From Amyelois transitella (Eukaryota > Arthropoda > Insecta > Lepidoptera > Pyralidae), in assembly GCF_032362555.1 (NCBI RefSeq), contig NC_083510.1, forward strand, positions 8,025,501-8,089,500: a stretch of 64,000 nucleotides of DNA. The letters are read 5' to 3'. Of this stretch, positions 13,634-26,200 are shown in pieces. Numbering within the stretch: the stretch's first letter is position 1; each line of letters begins with the position of its first letter. Position numbers and translations under genes: made by a program. The notes under the pieces are model-generated. The model was given only the letters and a program-made list of their open reading frames with translations, was not told the origin of the DNA and did no database searches.

Positions 13634-13914
13634 ATGTAACAAAATAGGATCAACAGACTCAGTGGAATAGTTTTTTTTTCATTCGGCGATCTGCAACATG
13701 TCAATAACTATGATACCATCATACTGACTCTATTGACACCATTTCGACACACTATATTTGCACACTTATTTTTTCTAAGTTAAACCCCAGGAGTGGATTA
13801 GCTAAGTAATTAGGCACTGTTAACTTAAGAGAACCTTACCAAGCTTGGATCACATAGATCCAATGTGTGAAAGTACCTATTCTCATCTAACATGATAGAC
13901 GACATGTACGGGAA

Positions 13915-13985
13915 ATATGTATATAATCTGTTCGCTCTGTCTACCCCGCAAGGGATACAGACGTGACTATATGTATGTATGGCTA
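13915..13985 (-). repeat. Interspersed moth repeat, family 1 (fragment)
   Basis: The reverse complement reads CATACATATAGTCACGTCTG, then ATCCCTTGCGGGGTAGACAG, the 5' segment of the family best preserved at 30460-30720. Confidence 0.65.
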
Positions 13986-16244
13986 CCGCACGACAACTGT
14001 TTTGTATTTTCAAATGCAATCCTGAAGAATATTTAGACCATTGGTTTATATTTATTCGTGTGAAATATTTGCTGCAAAAAGATGATGTCATTGCCAGCTT
14101 GTAATTAAAATACATACGTGTATATAATGATATGTGTTTGCTCAGCTGTGGCCTTCTGAGGTCGCGACGCCAATGCTTCGTGGCAAGATACCAACACAAA
14201 GAGTTGGTCGGGACCTCGGGGCTTTCACCGGTCGTTTGTACGAGTAATTATCTTTTAGCTTTTTCCTGCAGATCAGATTGTGTAAATTATGTTATCATCA
14301 TCCTCTTGGCATTACACATATCAGGCGTACATTTATCTAGTGAAAGCTTCCTTGCTCGCCTGATAGTGAAGAGAAGACATAGTGTGTGCCAGCTGCTTCT
14401 CTTCCTGTGCGGATTGTAGATTTCAATCAAGGCAAAGGCTCATACATTTGAGATTCCTTAAGCGATGAACTAGAAATTTGTCATTTTTTGATTCTCAATG
14501 TATGATTCAAGCAATGCAGCAGAACGTGCCCTTTTAGTGGTCTCGAGCATGCAGGCTTTCTTTACCCCGTAAGCGATGTATAAAGACGTTATTATTAATG
14601 TATCTCCTATTGACGTTAGTCTCAGTTGAGCCTCGTATCATCATCTCTTTCCTTAAGAGGCTGCGGTACGCCAATGATCATGATTCACGATCCAGGATTG
14701 GGTAGGTACCTTTGTTGCTTTTTACTCGAAAAGATTTCCGACTTGAGTTCTGCAACCTTTGCAGGAGAACCTAACTCGTACTGGAGATAATTACACATCC
14801 CGGTTGTTTGAATGAGCAGGTTTCCTCGCAATATTTCCCACGCCGTAAGAGCATCGGTTATACTTAATCAAAATACTGTAGTCCGAGTGATAAAGACGAG
14901 AAACGCGTCGATGTCTTTTATTTGACTTCGCCAAAAATATTCCATTATCTATTACAATTTTTATTTTTACCTTGTATATTCCGCGCTAATATATGAAGGT
15001 AGATGATTTTACTTCCTTGCCTGCCTTGGAATATGACCAAAAAAAAATTTACAAAAGTATACCAAGACACTTTTGTTTTTAACTAACAATGTGTAAATTC
15101 TATTTTATACCACCAAGTTAACATTTGATTGCGTACAATGAGACGAGAGCCAACGCATACGCATGCATGCCAGAGTCCGGCTGCAGCACGGTGTCGCAAC
15201 TTTGAGCGTGCGGCGTTCTGCGTTTGCGCAGCCACGCCAGTATTCAGAGGCTGAGGTGTGGCGCCATCCGAATGGACTTGATTCTTCACTACGCAACTGT
15301 TAGACTATTCTTAGCTTTATTAGAATGTATTGTTATGAATATATTTATGAGGATACTTCTTAAACCTATTATGCAGCGTTATCTCTAAATAGGAAAGCGC
15401 GCGTAAGCGTTGTAAGCTTCCAATAAGTATTCAAATTGAAATCACTATTTGTTATTACTATTTATTTAATGATTATTACCATATGACAAGTGTTTGAATT
15501 TGTCCTTTTTGTTGTTTTAGTGCTTTAAGAAGCTTTTCTACCTCACAGAAAACTGAAGCACTATACAGTATCTACACTATATAAGTATATGACTCGTACA
15601 TACCTAAGTAATTACTGGGTCACTTTGTGAAGAGACATTTGAAAAGAAGATGATAAGGCAGCCGCTGTTTTACTTAACGCCAAATAATTAACACAGACAG
15701 ATCATGGCGAAAGATAATTATCAAAAGATCTAACCAATATCGACTCAATTACCGCTATAGATCATTTTAATGTGTCAGATGTAAAATTAAATAGCAATAA
15801 TCTGAATACTATTAATTTCGTAAGGTAGGTACCTACTTGTACAGTACAATGTCTGATTCATATAAATCAATGAACCGTACCCTGTACTTTAGTTAGTCGC
15901 ACATTCGAAAGAAGTGATTTATTTTTAATATGAAATATGGACAAATTGTTTTTTTATTATAATTTACTGACATTGAACCTTCGCTCTCGTGAAAACGTCG
16001 GAATGAAGCTTCATACATATGAATCTTGATTATTATCTACCAGAGTGCCAAATATCAATAATACCTGCTTATCACAGACTTCATCAAGCAGGATAGTTCT
16101 TAGAGCAGACAAATTATGCGCAGTTTTTATTTTTAAAATAAGAGGTTTTTCTTTTCATACTATTTAATAACAATATCATTACTTCCTTCCGTAGTAGTTA
16201 ATTGATTTGTCGTTTTCATGTTTCATGTTTAAAATCCTCTTTCA

Positions 16245-16465
16245 TTCATTCATATAATCAGGTACTATATCCCTTGCGGGGTAGACAGAGCTAGCAGTCT
16301 TGAAAGACTCATGGGCCACGTTCAGGTGACAGGATGCTAGCCCATCACCTAAAAGAAGAATCTCAAGTTTATAAGCCTATCCCTCAGGCGCCTTTTACGA
16401 CATCAGTAGGAAAGAGATAGACTGGTCCTATTCCTTGTAATATTGGTGCCGGAAACCACACGGCA
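16245..16465 (+). repeat. Interspersed moth repeat, family 1 (near full length)
   Basis: Blocks in order: CCCTTGCGGGGTAGACAGAG, CAGTCTTGAAAGACTCATGG, GGCCACGTTCAGGTGACAGG, GCTAGCCCATCACC, AAAAGAAGAATCTCAAG, CGCCTTTTACGACATCAG and GGTGCCGGAAACCACACGGC. The same order is found at 30460-30720. No ORF, no pol III boxes and no clear terminal repeats are visible, so the class is unknown. Confidence 0.75.
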
Positions 16466-18984
16466 CATTTAAAATCCTTTGTGCAAACTGTAAGTATATA
16501 TGCATTCTGCAAATTCATGACGACGCACTTAAATATTATTTTTTTTTGTAATCTTGTCAGCATAACTTTTGCATTTAAGGGGATCTTTTGCAAATATTGA
16601 CGTTATGGCTTCCGCAATTCGAGAGGTCGACAACCCAAGTTTTGTTTTGTTCTTTGATCCATTTCTGAAGCAGAACACAGGGCAGCTTGCTTGGAGGTTT
16701 GTACCAACATCCTGCGTCATAAAACGTCTAAGCATTGGATAATTTCCTTGCAGACATTATATTTAGGTTAACCTCGTATTATTTCTGTACGTACGGTGCT
16801 GATCGCGCTGGCGTAAACTTGGCACTTTACGGACGACGCCGACATTGCCGTCGACTGTCAGCTTTGCCTCTAAAAAAACACTCCACAATTTTGCGTGCTC
16901 AATATTGGATAACTTATTGTATAACGTCAGGGTGTCAATAACCCTCAAAATGCATGTAAGAACCTTGGTCTGTAAATATAGCAGAGTTACGAAAGATTTG
17001 GCGACCGGCCATCGGCATCGTCTCGAGCAAGCGCTCGCTTCACTGATAACTTTGATTTCAAATGTTGGTGGAAGTTAAAGTAGTACCTATTAGAGGAAAA
17101 TAGAGAAAACCACGGAAGAATCGTCTGATTATATTTAATGGGTACATTTGAAATTTATGAATATCAATGATAATAGGTAATTATTTTTAATTTATTAGAT
17201 ACTCGTATTATCATCGAAATGGGTTTAGCAGAAATACCTACTTATATTAATAAAATTTCTTACCGGCTGTGGGAATATGCACCTAAATATACAAGATAAT
17301 TAAACCAAATTTTGCCTCTAAATCCTGTAATAAATTAAGTAGGTACTTGCTCACAGATTAACTTGTCGAACGTTGGATTGAACGTTGAACGAATAATAAA
17401 AGTACATAAACAGCTATCAGTGACATTTTTTTCAAAAATTTATTAGACAACTTTAGGTTAGCTCAATGTCTTATGTAACTTTGTATACAAGTATATTGAC
17501 CTACTGAATGAGACTGCCAAGTTCAATGTTATCATAGTGCTTAAAATACTTTACGCGAACCCACTGAAAATACTACAGAAAACTTAAATCGTGTTTCTAA
17601 GCCAACAATATCTGACGTATCGCGAGTTTTGTGAATAGAATAATAGTAGTTTGGCAAAAGACCAATCATTTTATTTATGTTATCAGAGTCTATCCCCAAA
17701 TTCCTTCAGAATTTAGGTTCGCCAATTCTTGCTTATTTATAACTCGCTTGTGGAAATTTAAGTGACCCAATCAATCTTAAGGTTGTAATCCAATGCTGTA
17801 TTATGTAATGGTAGCTGTGTCTTAGTTGCGGTTACCCTTTTGTCATCAATCTCTTACCACGTAATATCCTACTTGTGGCGTTTATTCTGGATTTCAAGAA
17901 ATTATACAGATTGATTTTAACTTATTGGATAACATCAAAATAAAAACATACAAAATAATAGTTTTCTTGATATACGAAAAAAAAATCTTTAATGAAGTTA
18001 GTATATTTACCTACTATTGTAAACTTAATAGATTTTTAAGTTTCTCCAACAAATTAAAATCAATCAGGCGTGAACACGGCGTGAATAGAATCATACGCAA
18101 TCTAAAACAACTAAAAGAATGCAATGAATTCAAATTCACCCTATATAAAAATTATACAGTACCTATATTATGACTAATTTTCGAGACAAAGAGCATCTGA
18201 TGTGTAGTTTATGTGCAGAACGGATATGGTGGATGTGCACGATAGATCGCAGTGGCACATTGACATGTTTATGAGGGCACGCTGAACAGTGTCTCAAACT
18301 CACCGAACCACGCTCTTCAACATTGGAATGCTTAACTTTTAAATTTAATTTGAAGCATTGTCACAACTATGTAAGTAAACATTTAAATTGCTATAAATAT
18401 GTGATTTCCGGCACTTTAAAAAAAAAACACTATCTCTTTGTTTCATGTTATATGTCGTAAGAAATTTCATATAGTGGAATTACTTGGGAATTACCATGAA
18501 GAACTTAGTCAGACGGAAGGGTCGCTTTGTGCAATAAACTAACGCACTCTTGGATTCCCATGACATAGTTGTATCAATATAATTTGAATAGAAATTGGAT
18601 GATTTTTCACTGGGGAAAGCTGTTCATATTGGTTATTAGTAATCCATGTTTATTCGAAGTTCTCATATAATTTTTTATTGTTACTTGCATTACAATCATC
18701 AACTGATCATAAGTTAAATAGCATGTTTATTTCAAAACTATCGATGATAAATATAGAAATCATGAATGAGTCAATCAATCCTCATTTCGTCACAACGCGA
18801 CGGTCACCGGACAGACGCCCTACTGACTCATCGTAATATAGCGAAGGCAAACATTCAAATTATTAAATCAAACTTGTATGTGGAACTTCCTTGCAAATTT
18901 ATAGATCAAGTCCTTATGTTTTTATTTGTGACCAAAGATGTACTATACAAAACAGACAAAAACTTAGTCAGTAAAAATATATAC

Positions 18985-19045
18985 ATACATATAATCACGT
19001 CTTTATCCCTTGCGAGGAAGACAGAGCTAATAGTTTTGACAAAAG
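18985..19045 (+). repeat. Interspersed moth repeat, family 1 (5' fragment)
   Basis: It contains CATACATATAATCACGTC, then TTATCCCTTGCGAGGAAGAC and AGAGCTAATAG, and breaks off after about 60 bases. Confidence 0.6.
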
Positions 19046-22000
19046 GTATGATATTAAATCTAAGGATGTAGGTATGGATTTTTCCACTAAATGAGCTACA
19101 TACTAATCAAAGAACATTTTTATGTAAATAAACACGATGTTTAAGCTTTTCTTGTCCTATCTACTTTAATATCTATGCAAAACGATGCAAATTACTGCTC
19201 TTCTGCAATTTTATTACCATAGTAATTTACAAGCCCGTAATTATTCTTAAAGCTAAGCATTCCTGATGATTGACAAATGTCATATATTCCAAATACTATT
19301 ATTATATATTGATTTAAGTGCTAAATAAATAGTTTTATTAAACAGCTTTGGAGGTATACATGATTTAACTAGTCTTGTTCTCATATAGCATACAGAGAAT
19401 TAAGTAGTAAACATGCGACCTGATTGTCGTATATTGCAACATGTAAAACAAAGTTATAAATAAAATTGCATTTATTTAATTATGTCCGAATCAAGAATGA
19501 AATGTAAAATAGAATTTTCCTATTCACAGTTTATTTCACACGTGGTTTGTCAGACTAACTTGAGAGCTATGAATGTATAAGTACCTATATTGTAAGGCTA
19601 ACAACATATACCCCTATTTTCCAATAACGATTCTAGAAGTGTTAAATTATGTAATTATAATTCACAGTGAACGAGTAATAAAATATGCCATTTTTCACTA
19701 CCAACTTATTTTTAGTAAATAAGATGTCTAAATAATAATAAATTCCTTTTAAAACTTTTATTACAAACGTAATGTATGATTTTATTATTTATAGGTAGGT
19801 ACGGCTAATTCAAAATTACATGCTGAATCGGACAGCTTCTTTATATTACCTAACTTCTCTGTCTTAACAATAAGTAAATAAAGCGGCTATCACTTTTTAT
19901 TGGGTTAAGAATTAGGTCAATAAACATTAGGAATTATTGTTATCTATTCGTTGTGGTATAACAGTATGTATAGTAAATTAAATACCTACTACTCGGAATC
20001 GAGTGTACTTCATTATTGTTTTCAGTATCGGTACCTATTATTATCTACAGTGGCTGGCTCATTTGCATTATGAATTTTCCTTATTGCACCTTCTTTGTCT
20101 GATGAGCCCGCGGCGTAGTATAAATACTAAATAATTTGCATATATTAGTATACTTATGTATATTGTGAAGAATAAATATCATTAAGGTTTTTATAGTGCG
20201 TTTTATTAAATTCTCTTTTTTTGCAGTTTTAGATCCTTAGCTTAATCAAAGAGGTTTTGGTGTTTGATAAAGAAGTAAACCGTTAGATAAGTGATATCCT
20301 GACCAGGGTCTACCACAAGCTATTGGTCCGATCCGGCTTTGTGTCTGTGTTACATTATAAAATCAAAGGGCTTGCAAGTATGAACGTTTTAAAATTCCCT
20401 TCAGTTTGGGCCGTTGCACTCTGGTAAGACTCGTCTAACCGGCCCGCTATCAGTCCACTGTTCGATTCATCGCCCGGCCGTAGCCAACGCGCCGGGGTAT
20501 CACCAATCGTAGCCTCAAGCCATATTCGAACCCACTACCTACCATGGAAATTTCTGACTACGCCCATAACCCCGATACGCGTGGAATGCAGGGAAATGTT
20601 GGACTATCCCATTTACATTTTTCTTCTATTAATTTTGAGTCATAGCGATTAATACACGCTGTGATCGTAAAATTTTCGTATTTTCGTACTTATGACAAAA
20701 TATTGTTGCTAATTAGAATGCAGAGAAAATATAAAGTAAAGGATGTTGAGATGGTTTGGAATTCATCTAAGGTATAACAAGCAAGTTTAAGGCACGACAT
20801 CAGGGTTTTTTTTTTTCATAAAGGTTCAAACAAGAATTGTTGCTATATAACTTTTTTTATGGACTCGTGAACAATTACTTACCTACTTACTTTTCGAGAA
20901 ATAACTATGCCGCTTCAACCCGGAAAGTTGTGTACCTACTAATCGCAACCAGTTTTTTGGAAAATTAATGGATGTTGTAACTAACACCGTAAAACAAATT
21001 ATTTGTTGATAAAAAAAATTATAAGTATCAGAAATAACACCTAACATCTACCTCAAGTAAACTAGTAAGCAGTTATTAGTCCGACCGATCCGATCCGACC
21101 GATCATGAAAATTCTTACATCTCTAAAAAGGTACATTATCTGCGGGTGTTAAAGGAATAGTCGAATATCATTTTAATAAACTTCGCGAATATAAATAATA
21201 AACTGAGTATGACGAATATAGGAGAAAAATAAATATTTTGCAAAAAGGGAACGCAATAAAAAACCCAAATTTGCGACATGCTTCAATAGATAACCATGGA
21301 CGTATCTGTAACTAAGAACCAGGTGCCCGATAAAATGCTACAGGAATAACTAGCCAAGGTTGAAATCTCAATCCTATAACTATTGAATAGTAGGTATTTT
21401 TAATGGCTGCAGTTTCCGCATTCGGAAATCGATAAATATGAAAAAAATTCAGGTAATTCAAAATATGATTTGTTCTGTATTTTGTACGTTGGTACTTATG
21501 TAGAAATCAGTATTAGGAATTTTGATAATTGATCATTACACAAAATTATAATAGGAGCAAACCCTCAACGACTGAGACGCCTAAAAAGTTGACGATAAAG
21601 GAATTTATTTACGAAATATATATTCATAATTTTTTCTTCTATCCCAAATATCATTCACCAAAGATGTGACATTTTGTCACAAAAAGAGCTACATTATTTT
21701 CTCTGCACGTTTTTATAAGTACACGTTAAAAAAACCTAATAAAAAAAATTGATAAGTGTAAATTATCACGCAGTTTGTTATTGAGCATCGCAAAAAACCA
21801 TCACTGTTTAATGTCCGTGTCTAGGCTTTGGTAATTACTCGACCAACGATTGGACCATTGATAAAGCAAAAATGCAGAATAATCTTCAAGGTCCACCGCG
21901 ATCACGATTCTCCCGAGGGCCGCGTTTTCCTCGTCTCCTGTATAATTGCCAATTAGTTCTACGGCTGTTGTTGCCAACTACCGCTGAATTTTTACAAAAC

Positions 22001-22585
22001 ATCGTAACCGACTCGGCCCACGACACCCCGGGCTCGGCGCTTATGCAATTGACCAGGTTCAGCTTATATCTAGACACCCAAGAATGTGGAACTTCGCCTC
22101 TCGATTCATTCATTATTTCAATAACTTACTACACAACTAACCAAACAGGTCTTGCAGCCTAATAATACGAGTATTTTATCATATAAATATATTGTTGTTA
22201 TTTACCCTATTTGCGGTTAGTCACATACGAAGATGACGTTATTGTTATTTGTCAAATACCTACCCGTATCATATTTTGTTAGTTGTAGTTTGAAAGGAAA
22301 TTTTTAATTTCATATTTTGTGATAAGATAATGTTTATTTTTTATATTTCATTATTATACTTTTATACCTATTATATGCTTTAATTTATTTTATGAACATT
22401 TGACGAATTTTATGCATATTCTCGCTAGGTATATCATCTCATATTTCTTAAAAATCAACACTAAGCATAGTTAGTCCCGATTTAGCGCGTAACCATACGC
22501 TATCGATTCCAAGAACAGCTGTTTATTTTAAAACCGCGATGCGGTAATGTAATATCTGCGGACGATCGTCCTCAGGGATACTCAC

Positions 22586-22910
22586 GTCGGGGGATATCTG
22601 GGGGGTTCGGGTGGTATCTTCACTTGGCACTGTCAATCACTGGTTCAAAACACGGCGCGGTCAGTTTCTAAATAGGCGATCGCGCTCGCGGGATATTTTT
22701 AGAGCGGTAATGCGACACCGGGCACGGGCGTCGGTCGTTCGGTCGTGGGTTTGTGGCGAGAAGCGGCGCGCGAGTGCGGCGCGGACGTCTCTCAGCCCCG
22801 GCCGGCACTCCCCCTCGCCCCCCGCCCCCGACCAGCCTCCGCGCCGGAGGACGATACCCTCCAAACCAGCCGACATCCCTTTGTGCAGCCTGACACACTG
22901 CAAGCAGTTC
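22586..22910 (-). promoter_or_regulatory. Candidate first exon and promoter of the Zasp gene (GC-rich)
   Basis: A CpG- and GC-rich block in otherwise AT-rich DNA. On the minus strand it ends in a strong splice donor CCCGAC|GTGAGTA (intron from 22585 downward), and an AT-rich TATTTAG lies near 22670. The coding start exon of Zasp at 9450 has an acceptor abutting its ATG and so needs an upstream untranslated exon. This block is the best candidate before the Sec63 3' end. The link is inference. Confidence 0.33.
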
Positions 22911-23226
22911 AGTAATCCGAGGAGGGGGCGAAGTTATCGCCTACATAATCAATGTACGTACCTACGTACTTATACCTATCTGTAGCGAGCCAGGACTGGA
23001 TGCCGCACGGTCACTCGGTCGAGCCAAATAAATTTGTTCGTAAAATAAACAAGATTACAGTAGGTACCTTGAAGTAAAACTTTCTGTCCACATAATACCT
23101 GTAGACAGCTGAATAAAAAGAACAAATTTAGAATATAAAATATTATATTCATTCTCTCTGATCATACAACAAAATTTCGCATACACCACATGATAAACTA
23201 TATAAAAATAACTTAGGTATCTTCGA

Positions 23227-26200
23227 TTACTCCTCTTCGACCTCCTCGTCGTCTGTCGTGAATTCACTTTCATTGCCACCCTGCAACAAAACATATAACA
23301 TTCACACTTCTATTAACACAAACAATATCCAACAACATAAGTTGCAATTAGCAGGGTTCAAAGGCCTATATAGGATGTTTATTAAAATTGTCCACATTTG
23401 ATTATAATTCACTAGCGACCCGCCCCGGCTTCGCACGGGTGCAAAATTCGGAAAAAATTATACATAAAAACCTTCCTCTTGAATCACTCTACCTGTTACA
23501 AAAACCGCATCAAAATCCGTTGCGTAATTTTAAAGATTTAAGCATACAGACAAACAGACTAAAATAGCGACTTTGTTTTATACTATGTAGTTATATTTAT
23601 ATATATATAATATAATAATGAAAAAAATATAAAGCTGCTTCTTAACTTTTATCATGAAACAAATATTTCATAAAATAAAAAAAATATACCCTAGACCCCC
23701 ATTTTGTCAATATATAATAGCATTAAATATTACCTAACACCCAGCCTGTATAAATCAATCAGTAATGGTTAAGATCCATAATTTAACAAGGTTTTGTGTC
23801 TAATGAAGTGCGCAAAACTATTGGAACGGCTTAATGATGTTACGCTTCATACTACTTGAACAATCCAGATTAATGAAGGTTAAAGTCTAAAAATATAAAA
23901 TAAATCGGATCACAAAGTTCGAGTTAGCCCGAAATTTAGTTCAATGATATGGGAGACTAATCCGAGAAAGCCCTTCATACTTCTGGCGCAACCAAAGAAA
24001 TCGCAATAATTTAGATAAGACAATAGATATGCCATATTTTACTTGAAACTGTTGGAATAATACTTTTCTTCGTCTTGCATCGCGCACAGTAAAGCTGTCA
24101 AATAAATCGAAAAAGAGACTGTGTGAGTGAACTGATGTTTGGGACATATGTTGTCCCAAACATCAGTTGCGGCATCATATTTAACTATTCAACTTCTATA
24201 GTCCTATATTATTCCGAATTCAATCGTTTATGTGCGCAGCGAAGAAAAGCTACTTTGCATAAATTTCGCAAGATTTATCATTAGAACAGGAGTCGACACC
24301 AATAAACAGTTGTAAAGTGAATCAGAGACCACTTTTTAATCCGGGTTCAGAACGCGCATTGACAGCTGACAAATAGAACTCGATTAGAATCTGGCATCAG
24401 CACTTCTTGCCAACTAAATTGCACAAATTATAAACTATCGAATCGATGTCAATATGTAGCTCATAAAAGTCTCATTAACGCACAATCTTTTGACACTAAA
24501 ATTTGCACAAAGATTAGGAGTGTAACTAATGAGCCCCGGCAAATGTTTGTAATATACATATGTATACTCGTACCGGTACCCATTACTAAGTCATTCTTTA
24601 CAATATAACTATTTGTTAGTTATTAGAATACAGTTATTAAACCACATCAATCTGTCATCAAAATATACTTAATAAAAATAAATAACTCAAGTACATAAAT
24701 ATGTTAAATGTTTCACTCATAAAAAAAAATATTTTGCCAATATTACACCAAGAGCCATTCATAAACATCGCAGAATCGTAGTAAAATTCTAAGAGGCACG
24801 TTTGTTTACAAGTATTAAAATAAGTATAGAGTTTTGGCAGAGGCTTTTGTTGCAGAACCTTGGCCTCGCCGAGATCGGTCGTCGACCTACGATTGTCATA
24901 ATCGATTAAGCATTCAAGAATCAACATCCGAAAATTAATTATAAATACAGAAAGTATATAAAATGATGGCTTAACTTTCTCAAAAAAAGGTATTATTAAG
25001 TTATAATATATTAGGTATCCACTTTACTTCATATTATAAAGTCCACCTATTTTCTCTGTACGTCTAAAATGTCAGCTAATCTTGGGACGGATTTTAGTCC
25101 TGTTAAAAATTTTGGAAAGAGGGGTTTTGTGGCAGATTTATACATAAAATGTATAATAGTTACTACCCGTGCAAAGCCTAAATGCCTTTGAACGTCGCTA
25201 GTTATATATTAAAGTAAATTTTAAAATTAAAAAATTCTATTTAATATAAAAGGCAGGTAGTACACTTAAAAGCGGGAAAGTTTTTATTTGCTGATTTGAG
25301 GTTATAGAAAATAGAGACAATTAGTTAAGTGACATCCTAACAACAGTAAAAGTAGATTAATCAGAAGAATCTACCTATTTGAACTTCCTTCTTACTTCCT
25401 GTAAGAACTCCATAAATACCAAAATATTAAGGGACAAATTACACAAATAGAGTTAGTCTTGAAGTAAGTTCGAAACTTCTGACAAAATCTAGCTGATAAA
25501 ATTTAAGATAATACTTAAAGGATTCTTTAGGTCATGTCGAAAATTGTGCACCATAAAAACATAAACTGCAGGTTATTGCACTATATTTTGTTAGAACATA
25601 TAATAAACATTTGACCACTTAATAAAATAAAGAACAATCCATAAATGGGTGTGCTAATATGGGTAAAAAATTATCACAATTTATATGCACATGACGCACG
25701 TTTGAGTCTGATGACTATGGAAATGCTTAAAAGTGTATTTTTAGTTTTGTATCATTTATTTTCATTATCAGGACTGCATTTTAGAATGATCCCGAAGATT
25801 ATCGCGTCATATCTGACCTTACATTGTACTTTATTTTAAAACCTGATGTTTTGTACAACCTAAGAGAAAAAAAAAACAAAATAATAGACTGACAATCCAA
25901 ATGGCGTTTCAATGTTCCGGATCTATTTCTGTTTGATTTTGCTCTCATTCAACTGACATGATTGTGTAAAACATTACATTTGATGTGTTTTAGTCACCAT
26001 TACTGACCTGATCGTTGTTGTCGGTGTCAGAGTCGCTGAGGTCCCACTGCGGGTGCTCGGCGGGCACAGCCGCCGCTTCCTTCACGTCCAGCTTCATGTC
26101 TTGTTGCTGATCCATCGCGATGTATGAATCTGAACATAGACAATGCCAAATAAGTAGTAATATTATAATTGCGAAAGTAACTTTATTATCTTTAAGAGTA

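Larger units (their letters stand above)
9451..22585 (-). other. Presumed upstream intron or 5' region of Zasp
   Basis: Thirteen kilobases without a supportable coding exon. It holds one SINE (13385-13633) and several copies of a moth repeat. Small islands of higher GC occur at about 15110-15270, 20400-20560 and 21870-22090. These could be untranslated exons, enhancers or unrecognised repeats; I cannot tell which from sequence alone. Confidence 0.45.

Noticed and set aside
16529-16948. Two minus-strand ORFs that looked like a decayed transposase or other coding remnant
   Set aside because: No catalytic or family motif could be recognised, and the frames do not join by any plausible splice.
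21872-22162. A 96-codon plus-strand ORF and an overlapping 75-codon minus ORF
   Set aside because: No domain, no splice context and no homology I can recall. The openness on both strands reflects local GC content.
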